A stretch of 42,500 bases of DNA from Trachelipus rathkii (GCA_015478945.1 JABUQX010018377.1:95001-137500); one strand, 5' to 3'; counted from the first letter of the stretch, positions 22,739 through 34,187 are shown. The notes: a model not told the origin generated them from the sequence alone. Numbers and translations are program-made.

Positions 22739-24670
22739 ATGGCTACGAATGAGGAGTTGCAGTTGGAGTTGGAAAGGTATAAGGAAGCTTTGAGAAAGGA
22801 AGAGAAAGAGAATGAAGAATTGATTAAGAAGGTGAGAGATTTAACAGAGGGAATGAAAGAGATGGAGAAACGAATGGAAAGGTTTGCTGATGGGATTGGT
22901 GGGATTGGAATGAATGGAACCCGAAAAAGGGTGACCTCTACTCCAAAGGTAGTAGATGTAAAAAGAAAGGACGAAAAAGTGATGATCCAAGACGATGAGT
23001 TAAGTTATGTGAGTGAGGATGATGGGGATGGAGAGAAGGATGTAAATAAGGTGGTGAATGGGAAAAATGAGAAGAATGGGAAGATTGAGAAAAATGAGAA
23101 GAATGGGAAGATTGAGAAAAAGGATAAAAAGAAGAAGAAGACTTCTAAGAACAGGAGACATGAAAGAAGAATGAAAAGTAAGAGTATAGACTCATTATAT
23201 AGTAGTTCGGAAGGAGAGATGGATGTGGTTGAGGTTGAGGGATACGGGATGGGATCTGGTTCTGAGTCTGAGCGTGAGCGTAGAGTGAAAAGGAGTGTGT
23301 TAATTCGGGACATCCCAAAAATTAATAAATTTAATGTGTATGGTACGAAAGAGGTTGAGGAGTTCTTTAGGGAATATGAGGGTTATTGTAGGGAGAGGTT
23401 TGACGAGAATAAGGGCTTTTGGGTGAAAGAGTTGGGCGAATTTTTAGAGGGGCGAATGTTGGAATTTTATAAGGCTGTCAGTGTGGGTGAGCCAAAGTAT
23501 GAAGTGGTTAAACAGAGAATCATGGACCAGGTTGGGAGAGTGAAAGGGGGAGTGAAGTATAGAAAGGTGAATGATTTTGATAAGGCTAGGCGTGGAAAGA
23601 GTGAAAGGATTGATATGTATGCGCACCGATTGGAAACCTTGGCGAGAAAGAAGTTTGGGGATGATGATGTGGACGGGAATAAGAGATTGTTGAAGAAGTT
23701 TTTGGATACAGTTCCGACCTCGGTGACAGAATATGTGAATTTGCGAAGGAAAGAGAAAATGAGATGGGCGGGAGAGCGATTGACTTGGGAAGATGTTCTG
23801 GAAATTGTAGAAGATAGGGAGTTTGAAGGAGAGCGAGAGGAGAATGAACGACGAGAAGTGTATAGTGGTAGGGGAGTGAATGCGAGTGAGAGGGTGTCAC
23901 AACCACCCCAGTATAAATCATATAGGGACGCACTGAAGGCTAACCCCTATGAAGTAATGGTGAAGTTTTTTGAAGATTTTTACGGTTGTTTTGGAGATGA
24001 TGAAAGACAGGTGAATGCAGGAGGTGTGAGTAATTTTTTTTCTGGTCGACAAGCTGGTGGAAATGTGAATGTGAGAGGGAATGATGGACATAACCAAGGT
24101 CAAAGGTATAATCAGGGTCAAGGGATTAGAGGTCGTGGAAACCAAGAAAATGTGAGTGCAAATAGGGATGTGAAGTGTTTTCGTTGTGGGAAGATGGGCC
24201 ATATGATATCAGAATGTAGATGGGCAACTGGTGCTTGTTTTAGCTGTGGGCAAGTGGGTCATTTGGCCATGAATTGTACGGACCCGCAAAGGGCTGGGTG
24301 TAGGAGATGTGGAGGTGTGGATCATTGGGTGCGTGATTGTCAACAGGGAGTAAGAGCAAGGCAACCGGTATGTGGGAATTGTGGTGTCGAGGGGCATTTT
24401 TCTAGGATGTGCGGGTCCCCTAGAAACACTTGTACTAAATGTGGGAAAATAGGGCATGTGGCTGGTATGTGTTGGAGTGTGAGGCAACCAGTCGGGGTAG
24501 GTCAGGTTAATCCTGGTGTGCTAGGTCTTGGTACTGGTGTTAGTGGTCCGGTTCAACCGGTTAGTGGTCAGGCTGTTGGAATGAATAGGAATGTAAATGT
24601 GAGTGAGGTAGGGGTGAACACTGTACAAAATCAGGTAAGAATTAACAATTCGGGAAACGGGTTGCCTTGA
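22739..24670 (+). CDS. gag: Gag polyprotein, copy 1 (intact ORF)
   Basis: 643 residues. Predicted coiled coil at residues 5-49 (E/K-rich heptads). A Lys/Glu/Asn-rich basic region at about 100-150 includes two tandem 10-residue units of type NEKNGKIEKx. An Arg/Ser stretch precedes the capsid-like part (about 190-390), which has an R-L-E-T-L-A-R segment. Five CCHC zinc knuckles follow (C-x2-C-x4-H-x4-C; residues about 480-578), then a Gly/Val/Gln-rich tail. Role: assembly of the retrotransposon particle and RNA packaging. The ATG at 22739 is the first after the PBS leader. The stop at 24668-24670 lies 10 bases after a -1 slippery heptamer. Unlike copy 2 it has no frameshift. Codon usage is strongly purine-rich (GAA, AAG, GGG), giving long Ser/Pro-rich antisense frames that I do not regard as genes. 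Confidence 0.9.
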   Translation: MATNEELQLELERYKEALRKEEKENEELIKKVRDLTEGMKEMEKRMERFADGIGGIGMNGTRKRVTSTPKVVDVKRKDEKVMIQDDELSYVSEDDGDGEKDVNKVVNGKNEKNGKIEKNEKNGKIEKKDKKKKKTSKNRRHERRMKSKSIDSLYSSSEGEMDVVEVEGYGMGSGSESERERRVKRSVLIRDIPKINKFNVYGTKEVEEFFREYEGYCRERFDENKGFWVKELGEFLEGRMLEFYKAVSVGEPKYEVVKQRIMDQVGRVKGGVKYRKVNDFDKARRGKSERIDMYAHRLETLARKKFGDDDVDGNKRLLKKFLDTVPTSVTEYVNLRRKEKMRWAGERLTWEDVLEIVEDREFEGEREENERREVYSGRGVNASERVSQPPQYKSYRDALKANPYEVMVKFFEDFYGCFGDDERQVNAGGVSNFFSGRQAGGNVNVRGNDGHNQGQRYNQGQGIRGRGNQENVSANRDVKCFRCGKMGHMISECRWATGACFSCGQVGHLAMNCTDPQRAGCRRCGGVDHWVRDCQQGVRARQPVCGNCGVEGHFSRMCGSPRNTCTKCGKIGHVAGMCWSVRQPVGVGQVNPGVLGLGTGVSGPVQPVSGQAVGMNRNVNVSEVGVNTVQNQVRINNSGNGLP

Positions 24671-24693
24671 GGGTTGCAACTGGTGAACCCTCA
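24652..24693 (+). promoter_or_regulatory. -1 ribosomal frameshift signal (gag-pro)
   Basis: G-GGA-AAC (24652-24658) is in the gag frame as X-XXY-YYZ. After a 9-nt spacer comes the stem TGAGGGTT (24668-24675) / AACCCTCA (24686-24693) with a 10-nt loop. The gag stop is the first triplet of the stem. Pro is in the -1 frame. GGGAAAC is a known gag-pro slippery site. The loop GCAAC could also pair with GTTGC at 24661-24665, so an alternative fold exists. Confidence 0.85.
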
Positions 24694-25718
24694 GGTGAGA
24701 TTAGGTTGTCACAGATAGGGGATGTAAGTGTCGATGTGTTTTCAGTTGGTCCTGTGAATGAATGTATGAGTATTAAGGTTTATTGTGGAGGTATTGAGGT
24801 TCGTGCTTTGATTGATACTGGGTGTATGGTTAGTGTTGTGTATAAAGGAGCATATGATAGGATGAATATAAGGGAAGATCAGAAAGAAGTCGGTAGGGGT
24901 CATATTAAAGGAATTAGTAATGTGTTGGTACCGGTGGAAGTAAAATTTAGAGAGAGCGTTAAGATAGGAGGAATAGGCATGGAGGAGAGTGAGTTTTATG
25001 TGATTGATAGTAGGAACGAAAAGTATGATGTGTTATTGGGGTATAAGTTTTTGAGTGCAAATGGGATAGTTATTCATCCTGATCGAAGGATGATAGAGAA
25101 GAAGGTGAATAAGGATGGAAAATGTCAGATGTATGTGAATGATTTAGGAAGATGTATGTGAAATTGGTTAAAGGCGTGGAAGTGTTTGCTTTAGAGGATA
25201 GGTCTTTGAAGACGGACGAAGTAGTAAGTGTGAAAGTAGGTTGGAATACGAATGTGGGTGTGGATGAAAACCAGAATAGCATGTTTCTGGTGGATGGTTA
25301 TGATGCGAGGTATAGGGTGAAAAGGGTTGCACATGTATTTGATGGTATAATAGATTTGAATAATCCTAGGGTATGTATGCAGAAGGTGCCTGATGTGAAA
25401 AAGAAGAGAGTGAGAGGTATAAGGGTTGGTGATGTAGTTGGTAGTTTATATTCTGTTTTTGTCTTAGAGAATTCGAGAGAGAATGAATGCTGTGTGTTTG
25501 CTGGTGATATTGAGAAGAAAAAGGATTGGGTGTATGATGAAATGGTTGATAAAGTAAAATTACCTAGGGAAGGAAGTGTGAATGAAGTAGGAGAGACTGA
25601 TGAAAGAGCGGAAGGTGGGAATAAACCCAGTGAACAAGTGAAGGAATATGAGAAACCATTTACTAGGAGTAGAGGAGTTGTAAAAGAGTATGATTGGGTG
25701 ATGACAACGGCGTTATAG
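24667..25718 (+). pseudogene. pro: Protease and C-terminal extension, copy 1 (one frameshift)
   Basis: Expressed by -1 frameshift from gag. The aspartic protease active site is A-L-I-D-T-G-C (Asp codon 24814-24816), with the second conserved L-L-G-Y near 25034. A small insertion/deletion at about 25148-25160 shifts the frame; copy 2 reads through the same place. The remaining 188 residues resemble the protease-to-RT linker of Gypsy-like pol (F-A-L-E-D-R-S-L-K, then V-F-D-G-I-I-D-L-N-N) and then jump to a basic tail, T-R-S-R-G-V-V-K-E-Y-D-W, of the sort seen at pol C-termini. RT, RNase H and integrase are absent. Function: particle maturation; any reverse transcription would have to come from another element. 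Confidence 0.8.
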
Positions 25719-25755
25719 ATGGATAGGATTGTTGGGGTAAATATGATACAAACTT

Positions 25756-25767
25756 AGGTGGGAGGGA
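25756..25767 (+). promoter_or_regulatory. Polypurine tract
   Basis: AGGTGGGAGGGA directly before the 3' LTR, the expected site of plus-strand DNA priming. The same sequence (reverse complement) is next to the copy 2 3' LTR at 30955-30966. Confidence 0.8.
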
Positions 25768-27794
25768 TGTAGTGAGCTGCCTTTAGTGGTTTTGTATCAT
25801 ATTTCATAGGTACCATATGATGTATATTTTATATTCTTTGGGGGGTATTTTTAATTTTGTCATGTATGAGAGTGTTATGAAGGGGGAGAATAATTGTGTT
25901 GCTGTGAGTGATGGGTGTTCTGACGCCAACGAGTAGTTCTTCAGTTCTCTTTCCCTTGGTCTTCCTAGTTTCGCGGCATCCATCACTCTTTCACTTCTGA
26001 ATGAAATAAATGTGAATGATTGTAGATGAGTGTGATAAATTGTTTTTTTCATGTATCTTTTTTTTCTTCCGTAGGAATTATTAATTAATATTTTTAAGAG
26101 TCTGAAGTAGGTTTGAAGTGAAGCTAGGTAGAAGTTGTGGACAAATTAGTTGTGATGGTTTCCTGTGGTATCCTGTAGATTGGTGAAGAGGTGGTTGATG
26201 ATAGTTCTGGGAAATCCCTTTCCTTTTGGATTTGGAATCCTTCTATGGTATGGGTAACTATTTTTCTTATTATTTTTATTTATTCCATTAGTTTTATTAT
26301 TATTGGTCTTAGTAGATTTTATTTAATTTTAAAGGTTTGAAGCAGAGTAGTGGAAGATTCGTTTGGTTCTGGGTCACCATTAGTCGAAGTAGACGTAGAG
26401 GTTTGAACAAAAAACTGGTCAGCACCATTGGCCAGGTAGGTCTTATGTTGATTGTTTGTTTTTTATTTTTGATTTGATTTATTTGACTCAATTATTTAAT
26501 TAGGATTATTTTGTTTGTTTCTTATGATAATTTTTAATTTAAATGGTTGAACTTTTGAAGTTTTTGCATTAAAATTTTAGATTTTAATTGATTGATTATG
26601 TTAATGATAATTGGTGTTAATGTTAATGATTAATGATTATTTAACTTATATTTTAATCGCTTATATTTATTTACTCTTGTTGTCAGGTTAGGAATTATGT
26701 AACTTTTTATTTAATTTTTTTTCTATATTCTTGTCATCATCATATTAGGATTTGTTTAATTTTGTCTCGTTCCAGTTTTTTTTGGGACTCCATATCTTGT
26801 GGTTCCGGTTTTGGACCATTTGTCTGTGGCCGGTTATCCGTATTTCCCTGTGGCTGCTGTAAATTGTTGAGGCAGCTGTATTTGACATTTAGGTACTGGG
26901 TTGCCGAAAGAACTAAATGGTGCGGTACACCTTGAACTCAACGGTGCGGTACACCAAATTAAGAAATATTTGAAATAAAAATGAGATTGATATTTTGAAA
27001 CTAAACTGAAATTAAAAGATTGACAATAAACAAGAAAAGTGGAAATTATAAAGTAAGAAATAAATTGGAAACTTTAAAAACTGAAAAGAGACAAACTGAA
27101 AGAGAGAAACTAAAAACATAACGGGGAAAAGTATAAACTGAAAATAAAATAAAAAGCGTTAATTTGGAAATACATAAGTGGACCTAGGACAATAAATTTG
27201 AAACTAAAGTAATAAATTGTGTAGTGGTACCATAAATAGTAAATAAAACTAGGAAATAAAACATTTGTGAATAACCCTTAAAACTTAGAGTGTAGGTACC
27301 ATAACCGGTACCATAAAACATGAGAAACTTTTAAGACTAGTGGTACCAAAATTTAATACTTTAATAGTTGACAATTTCGCATATTTGGTACAATTTTTAT
27401 TGAATACTATTTATTGCATTTAATATTTTTTTTATGATTATTATATGTTGTAGATGTTGTAGGTATAGGTGTGGTTTATAATATATGGTATATTGTAATA
27501 CCTGGTGGTGGAACTAGTAGGTGTGGTAGTTTATTTATATTGGAATAACGTGTGTAATTATTTTTGTAGTAAGTAGTAGGTGGTATCAGATCAGGATACT
27601 GTGTGTAATTTTTGTAATTATTAAGTATTAAGTAGTATTGGATACTATATATTTTTGAGTGTAATAAATTTAAGGTGTATGTGTCTTTCTTTTTTTTGTA
27701 TCCCCAATATCTATCCTGGAAGACAGCCTCACGCCTTTCCTGATTTCAATTATTGTAGTTCCGGCTTTTATTTCTTATAGTAAAATCCGCTACA
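25768..27794 (+). repeat. Copy 1 3' LTR (2027 bp)
   Basis: TGTAGTGAGCTGCC...AATCCGCTACA. In the block 26436-26775 it resembles the copy 2 LTRs rather than its own 5' LTR. It has an extra ACCGGTACCATA unit near 27304. The right neighbour is ACATTGCTATACC and then a hAT-type terminus. Confidence 0.9.
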
Positions 27795-28078
27795 ACATTG
27801 CTATACCTAGGGTTGGGATTAAAAAAAACCGTTTTTTTTTTTAAAAAAAAAAACACGTTTTTTTTTTAAAAAAAGACCAAAGGCCAAAATTTTTGTTTTA
27901 TTTGTTTTTTTACAATTACTTATTTCATATATATCAAGTCTTTTTAGGGTATTTAGCATTAAAATACAGTAAATACAATTATGTTAAAAGAAGTATACAA
28001 TATATAAAGTAGAGTTTAGTACTTAATAAAGATTTATTAGTGCTCTAGGGCATATAATTATTACATTTCACATGATCT

Positions 28079-28079
28079 G

Positions 28080-28133
<54 letters not shown>

Positions 28134-28184
28134 TTTTATATATATATATATATATTATATAATATATATATATATATATATATA

Positions 28185-28228
<44 letters not shown>
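28079..28228. repeat. (TTA)n then (AT)n
   Basis: (TTA)n at 28079-28133 and (AT)n at 28137-28228, the inner edge of the left fold-back arm. Confidence 0.95.
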
Positions 28229-28231
<3 letters not shown>

Positions 28232-28486
28232 TTTTATTCTGCAGACACACAGTACAATAGCTATATCAGTAAAACCCCTATTAAATGTAAAATTACTTTA
28301 ATATATACATAATTTAATTAAAAATAATACATTAAAACACATGGTGAATGGGAAACCTATCACTTAGAGAGGCCTTTCAGTCTTGTTTGACTTTATTCAA
28401 TCTGGTACGTGCGCTTCCAATCGATTTGTATGTAGTTAATTTCTATTCGAATTTGGTCTTGGTTGGTTGTCTATAACAAAGGTTCA

Positions 28487-28628
<142 letters not shown>

Positions 28629-28865
28629 CAGATCATGTGAAATGTAATAATTATATGCCCTAGAGCACTAATAAATCTTTATTAAGTACTAAACTCTACT
28701 TTATATATTGTATACCTCTTTTAACATATTGTATTTACTGTATTTTAATGCTAAATACCCTAAAAAGACTTGATATATATGAAAAATAAGTAATTTAAAA
28801 AAAAACAAAATAAAACAAAAAATTTTGGCCTTTGGTCTTTTTTTAAAAAAAAAACGTGTCTTTTA

Positions 28866-28920
28866 CTATTGCACCCCTCACCTATCCTTCGAGACAGCCC
28901 CACGTTGGGCGCCACAAATA
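28866..28920 (-). other. Extra PBS and leader fragment beyond copy 2 3' LTR
   Basis: On the minus strand, the copy 2 3' LTR is followed by TATTTG, an 18-base tRNA-Lys PBS (28897-28914) and leader sequence TGTCTCGAAGGATAGGTGAG up to about 28866. The same sequence follows its 5' LTR (34152-34211). A normal 3' LTR is not followed by a PBS, so this is a remnant of a second element sharing that LTR. Confidence 0.9.
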
Positions 28921-30954
28921 TGTAGCGGATTTTACTATAAGAAATAAAAGCCGGAACTACAATAATTGAAATCAGGAAAGGCGTGAGGCTGTCTTCCAGG
29001 ATAGATATTGGGGATACAAAAAAAAGAAAGACACATACACCTTAAATTTATTACACTCAAAAATATATAGACACAATCTTAATACTACTTAATAATTACA
29101 AAAAATTACACACAGTATCCTGATCTGATACCACCTACTACTTACTACAAAAAATACACACGTTATTCCAATATAAATAAACTACCACACCTACTAGTTC
29201 CACCACCAGGTATTACAATATACCATATATTATAAACCACACCTATACCTACAACATCTACAACATATAATAATCATAAAAAAAATATTAAATGCAATAA
29301 ATAGTATTCAATAAAAATTGTACCAAATATGCGAAATTGTCAACTATTAAAGTATTAAATTTTGGTACCACTAGTCTTAAAAGTTTCTCATGTTTTATGG
29401 TACCGGTTATGGTACCTACACTCTAAGTTTTAAGGGTTATTCACAAATGTTTTATTTCCTAGTTTTATTTACTATTTATGGTACCACTACACAATTTATT
29501 ACTTTAGTTTCAAATTTATTGTCCTAGGTCCACTTATGTATTTCCAAATTAACGCTTTTTATTTTATTTTCAGTTTATACTTTTCCCCGTTATGTTTTTA
29601 GTTTCTCTCTTTCAGTTTGTCTCTTTTCAGTTTTTAAAGTTTCCAATTTATTTCTTACTTTATAATTTCCACTTTTCTTGTTTATTGTCAATCTTTTAAT
29701 TTCAGTTTAGTTTCAAAATATCAATCTCATTTTTATTTCAAATATTTCTTAATCTAGTCCACTACAGTCAAGTTTTAGGTGTACCACACCGTTAAGTTCC
29801 TTTGGTAACCCAGTACCTAAATGTCAAATACAGCTGCCTCAACAATTTACAGCAGCCACAGGGAAATACGGATAACCGGCCACAGACAAATGGTCCAAAA
29901 CCGGAACCACAAGATATGGAGTCCCAAAAAAAACTGGAACGAGACAAAATTAAACAAATCCTAATATGATGATGACAAGAATATAGAAAAAAAATTAAAT
30001 AAAAAGTTACATAATTCCTAACCTGACAACAAGAGTAAATAAATATAAGCGATTAAAATATAAGTTAAATAATCATTAATCATTAACATTAACACCAATT
30101 ATCATTAACATAATCAATCAATTAAAATCTAAAATTTTAATGCAAAAACTTCAAAAGTTCAACCATTTAAATTAAAAATTATCATAAGAAACAAACAAAA
30201 ATAATCCTAATTAAATAATTGAATCAAATAAATCAAATCAAAAATAAAAAACAAACAATCAACATAAGACCTACCTGGCCAATGGTGCTGACCAGTTTTT
30301 TGTTCAAACCTCTACGTCTACTTCGACTAATGGTGACCCAGAACCAAACGAATCTTCCACTACTCTGCTTCAAACCTTTAAAATTAAATAAAATCTACTA
30401 AGACCAATAATAATAAAACTAATGGAATAAATAAAGTAATAGGAAAAATATTTACCCGTATCCACCAGAAAAGGATTCCAAATCCACAAGAAAAGGGATT
30501 TCCCAGAACTATCATCAATCGATATTAACATTCACCAATCTACAGGATACCACAGGAAACCATCACAACTAATTTGTCCACAACTTCTACCTAGCTTCAC
30601 CTACTTCAAACCTACTTCAGACTCTTAAAAATATTAATTAATAATTCCTACGGGAAGAAAAAAAAAATACATGAAAAAAAACAATTTATCACACTCATCT
30701 ACAATCATTCACATTTATTTCATTCAGAAGTGAAAGAGTGATGGATGCCGCGAAACTAGGAAGACCAAGGGAAAGAGAACTGAAGAACTACTCGTTGGCG
30801 TCAGAACACCCATCACTCACAGCAACACAATTATTCTCCCCCTTCATAACACTCTCATACATGACAAAATTAAAATACGTATGGTACATATAAAAAATAC
30901 CCCCCATGGTACCTATGAAATATGATACAAAACCACTAAGGGCAGCTCACTACA
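28921..30954 (-). repeat. Copy 2 3' LTR (2034 bp)
   Basis: TGTAG...CTACA on the minus strand. It differs from the others at about 29752-29810, where the GGTGCGGTACACC pair is replaced by one degenerate copy plus other sequence, and at about 30870-30905 where an ATGG-containing rearrangement occurs. Confidence 0.9.
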
Positions 30955-31003
30955 TCCCTCCCACCTAAGTTTGTATCATATTTACCCCAACAATCCTATC
31001 CAT

Positions 31004-32070
31004 CTATAACGCCGTTGTCATCACCCAACCATACTCTTTTACAACTCCTCTACTCCTAGTAAATGGTTTCTCATATTCCTTCACTTGTTCACTGGGTTTA
31101 TTCCCACCTTCCGCTCTTTCATCAGTCTCTCCTACTTCATTCACACTTCCTTCCCTAGGTAATTTTACTTTATCAACCATTTAACATCTGTTTCCATCAT
31201 ACACCCAATCCTTTTTCTTCTCAATATCACCAGCAAACACACAGCATTCATTCTCTCTCGAATTCTCTAAGACAAAAACAGAATATAAACTACCAACTAC
31301 ATCACCAACCCTTATACCTCTCACTCTCTTCTTTTTCACATCAGGCACCTTCTGCATACATACCCTAGGATTATTCAAATCTATTATACCATCAAATACA
31401 TGTGCAACCCTTTTCACCCTATACCTCGCATCATAACCATCCACCAGAAACATGCTATTCTGGTTTTCATCCACACCCACATTCGTATTCCAACCTACTT
31501 TCACACTTACTACTTCGTCCGTCTTCAAAGACCTATCCTCTAAAGCAAACACTTCCACGCCTTTAACCAATTTCACATCTACCTTCCCTAAATCATTCAC
31601 ATACATCTGACATGTTCCATCCTTATTCACCTTCTTCTCTATCATCCTTCGATCAGGATGAATAACTATCCCATTTGCACTCAAAAACTTATACCCCAAT
31701 AACACATCATACTTTTCGTTCCTACTATCAATCACATAAAACTCACTCTCCTCCATGCCTATTCCCCTCCTATCTTAACGCTCTCTCTAAATTTTACTTC
31801 CACCGGTACCAACACATTACTAATTCCTTTAATATGACCCCTACCGACTTCTTTCTGATCTTCCCTTATATTCATCCTATCATATGCTCCTTTATACACA
31901 ACACTAACCATACACCCAGTATCAATCAAAGCACGAACCTCAATACCTCCACAATAAACCTTAATACTCATACATTCATTCACAGGACCAACTGAAAACA
32001 CATCGACACTTACATCCCCTATCTGTGACAACCTAATCTCACCTGAGGGTTCACCAGTTGCAACCCTCAA
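31004..32070 (-). pseudogene. pro: Protease region, copy 2 (broken)
   Basis: Protease frame from the gag overlap down to G-G-E-stop at about 31759, where a 2-bp insertion relative to copy 1 (GGAGGGGAATAG versus GGAGGAATAG) shifts the frame. A second open stretch (31181-31756) holds the L-L-G-Y motif and runs without a break into the linker, showing the protease and linker were one frame. It ends early in D-G-N-R-C because of local sequence change at about 31183-31195. The active site D-T-G is intact. The family structure (no RT) equals copy 1. Confidence 0.85.
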
Positions 32071-32085
32071 GGCAACCCGTTTCCC
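32044..32085 (-). promoter_or_regulatory. -1 ribosomal frameshift signal, copy 2
   Basis: GGGAAAC (32079-32085 on the plus strand reads GTTTCCC) with the same 9-nt spacer and 8-bp stem TGAGGGTT/AACCCTCA as copy 1. The overlap is identical in both copies although gag and pro around it have several indels. Confidence 0.85.
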
Positions 32086-34075
32086 GAATTGTTAATTCTT
32101 ACCTGATTTTGTACAGTGTTCACCCCTACCTCACTCACATTTACATTCCTATTCAGTCCAACAGCCTGACCACTAACCGGTTGAACCGGACCACTAACAC
32201 CAGTACCAAGACCTAGCACACCAGGATTAACCTGACCTACCCCGACTGGTTGCCTCACACTCCAACACATACCAGCCACATGCCCTATTTTCCCACATTT
32301 AGTACAAGTGTTTCTAGGGGACCCGCACATCCTAGAAAAATGCCCCTCGACACCACAATTCCCACATACCGGTTGCCTTGCTCTTACTCCCTGTTGACAA
32401 TCACGCACCCAATGATCCACACCTCCGCATCTCCTACACCCAGCCCTTTGCGGGTCCGTACAATTCATGGCCAAATGACCCACTTGCCCACAGCTAAAAC
32501 AAGCACCAGTTGCCCATCTACATTCTGATATCATATGGCCCATCTTCCCACAACGAAAACACTTCACATCCCTATTTGCACTCACATTTTCTTGGTTTCC
32601 ACGACCTCTAATCCCTTGACCCTGATTATACCTTTGACCTTGGTTATGTCCATCATTCCCTCTCACATTCACATTTCCACCAGCTTGTCGACCAGCAAAA
32701 AAATTACTCACACCTCCTGCATTCACCTGTCTTTCATCATCTCCAAAACCACCGTAAAAATCTTCAAAAAACTTCACCATTACTTCATAGGGGTTAGCCT
32801 TCAGTGCGTCCCTATATGATTTATACTGGGGTGGTTGTGACACCCTCTCACTCGCATTCACTCCCCTACCACTATACACTTCTCGTCGTTCATTCTCCTC
32901 TCGCTCTCCTTCAAACTCCCTATCTTCTACAATTTCCAGAACATCTTCCCAAGTCAATCGCTCTCCCGCCCATCTCATTTTCTCTTTCCTTCGCAAATTC
33001 ACATATTCTGTCACCGAGGTCGGAACTGTATCCAAAAACTTCTTCAACAATCTCTTATTCCCGTCCACATCATCATCCCCAAACTTCTTTCTCGCCAAGG
33101 TTTCCAATCGGTGCGCATACATATCAATCCTTTCACTCTTTCCACGCCTAGCCTTATCAAAATCATTCACCTTTCTATACTTCACTCCCCCTTTCACTCT
33201 CCCAACCTGGTCCATGATTCTCTGTTTAACCACTTCATACTTTGGCTCACCCACACTGACAGCCTTATAAAATTCCAACATTCGCCCCTCTAAAAATTCG
33301 CCCAACTCTTTCACCCAAAAGCCCTTATTCTCGTCAAACCTCTCCCTACAATAACCCTCATATTCCCTAAAGAACTCCTCAACCTCTTTCGTACCATACA
33401 CATTAAATTTATTAATTTTTGGGATGTCCCGAATCAGCACACTCCTTTTCACTCTATGCTCACGCTCAGATTCAGAACCAGATCCCATCCCATATCCCTT
33501 CAACCTCAACCACATCCATCTCTCCTTCCGAACTACTATATAATGAGTCTATACTCTTACTTTTCATTCTTCTTTCATGTCTCCTGTTCTTAGAAGTCTT
33601 CTTCTTCTTTTTATCCTTTTTCTCAATCTTCCCATTCTTTTCATTTTTCTCAATCTTCCCATTCTTCTCATTTTTCTCAATCTTCCCATTCTTCTCATTT
33701 TTTCCATTCACCACCTTATTTACATCCTTCTCTCCATCCCCATCATCCTCACTCACATAACTTAACTCATCGTCTTGGATCATCACTTTTTCGTCCTTTC
33801 TTTTTACATCTACTACCTTTGGAGTAGAGGTCACCCTTTTTCGGGTTCCATTCATTCCAATCCCACCAATCCCATCAGCAAACCTTTTATTCATCATTTC
33901 CTCTATTTTCGCAGCCATTCTCCTCCATTCTCTCTTCCATTCGCCTTTCCATGTCCTCCATCCCCTTTTGCATTTCTTGCATTTTCTCTATCAACTCTTC
34001 ATTCTCCTTCTCTTTCTTGCGCAAAGCCTCCTTATACCTTTCTAACTCCACCCGCATTTCCTCAATCGTAGCCAT
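32067..34075 (-). pseudogene. gag: Gag, copy 2 (two frameshifts)
   Basis: Starts at ATG 34075 with a coiled-coil N-terminus longer and different from copy 1 (M-A-T-I-E-E-M-R-V...). One shift lies near 33905-33918 (GGAGGAGAATGG region) and a second near 33497-33502, an extra A giving GAAGGG for GAGGG. After that a 482-codon frame carries capsid-like sequence and all five CCHC knuckles to the end. The basic repeat has three NEKNGKIEKx units against two in copy 1. One substitution in the capsid part is Gly for Cys in the F-Y-G-G-F-G segment. Confidence 0.85.
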
Positions 34076-34187
34076 TTTTACACTGCTACTTTATACTACT
34101 TTACTTTCTACCTTAATACTACTTTACACTACGTTACACTACTATTACTACTATTGCTATTGCACCCCTCACCTATCCTTCGAGACA

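Larger units (their letters stand above)
20637..27794 (+). mobile_element. LTR retrotransposon copy 1 (gag-pro only)
   Basis: 5' LTR 20637-22617, internal region 22618-25767, 3' LTR 25768-27794. LTR ends are TGTAG...CTACA. A tRNA-Lys-type primer binding site and a polypurine tract are in place. The internal region codes only gag and a protease with a C-terminal extension; there is no RT, RNase H or integrase. No direct target duplication: the left flank ends ATGT and the right flank starts ACAT. The two LTRs differ in blocks (see the LTR entries), so this copy is likely recombinant. By gag/pro layout it is probably Ty3/Gypsy-like, but without RT that is an inference. Confidence 0.9.

Noticed and set aside
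23005..24487. Long antisense open frames opposite gag, mirrored at 32250-33760
   Set aside because: Ser/Thr/Pro/His-rich shadows caused by the purine-rich gag codons. They recur in both copies only because the DNA is shared; no domain or start context supports them.
22739..25718. Endogenous retrovirus with an envelope gene
   Set aside because: No RT, integrase or envelope-like ORF (signal peptide, transmembrane segment) exists between pro and the 3' LTR.
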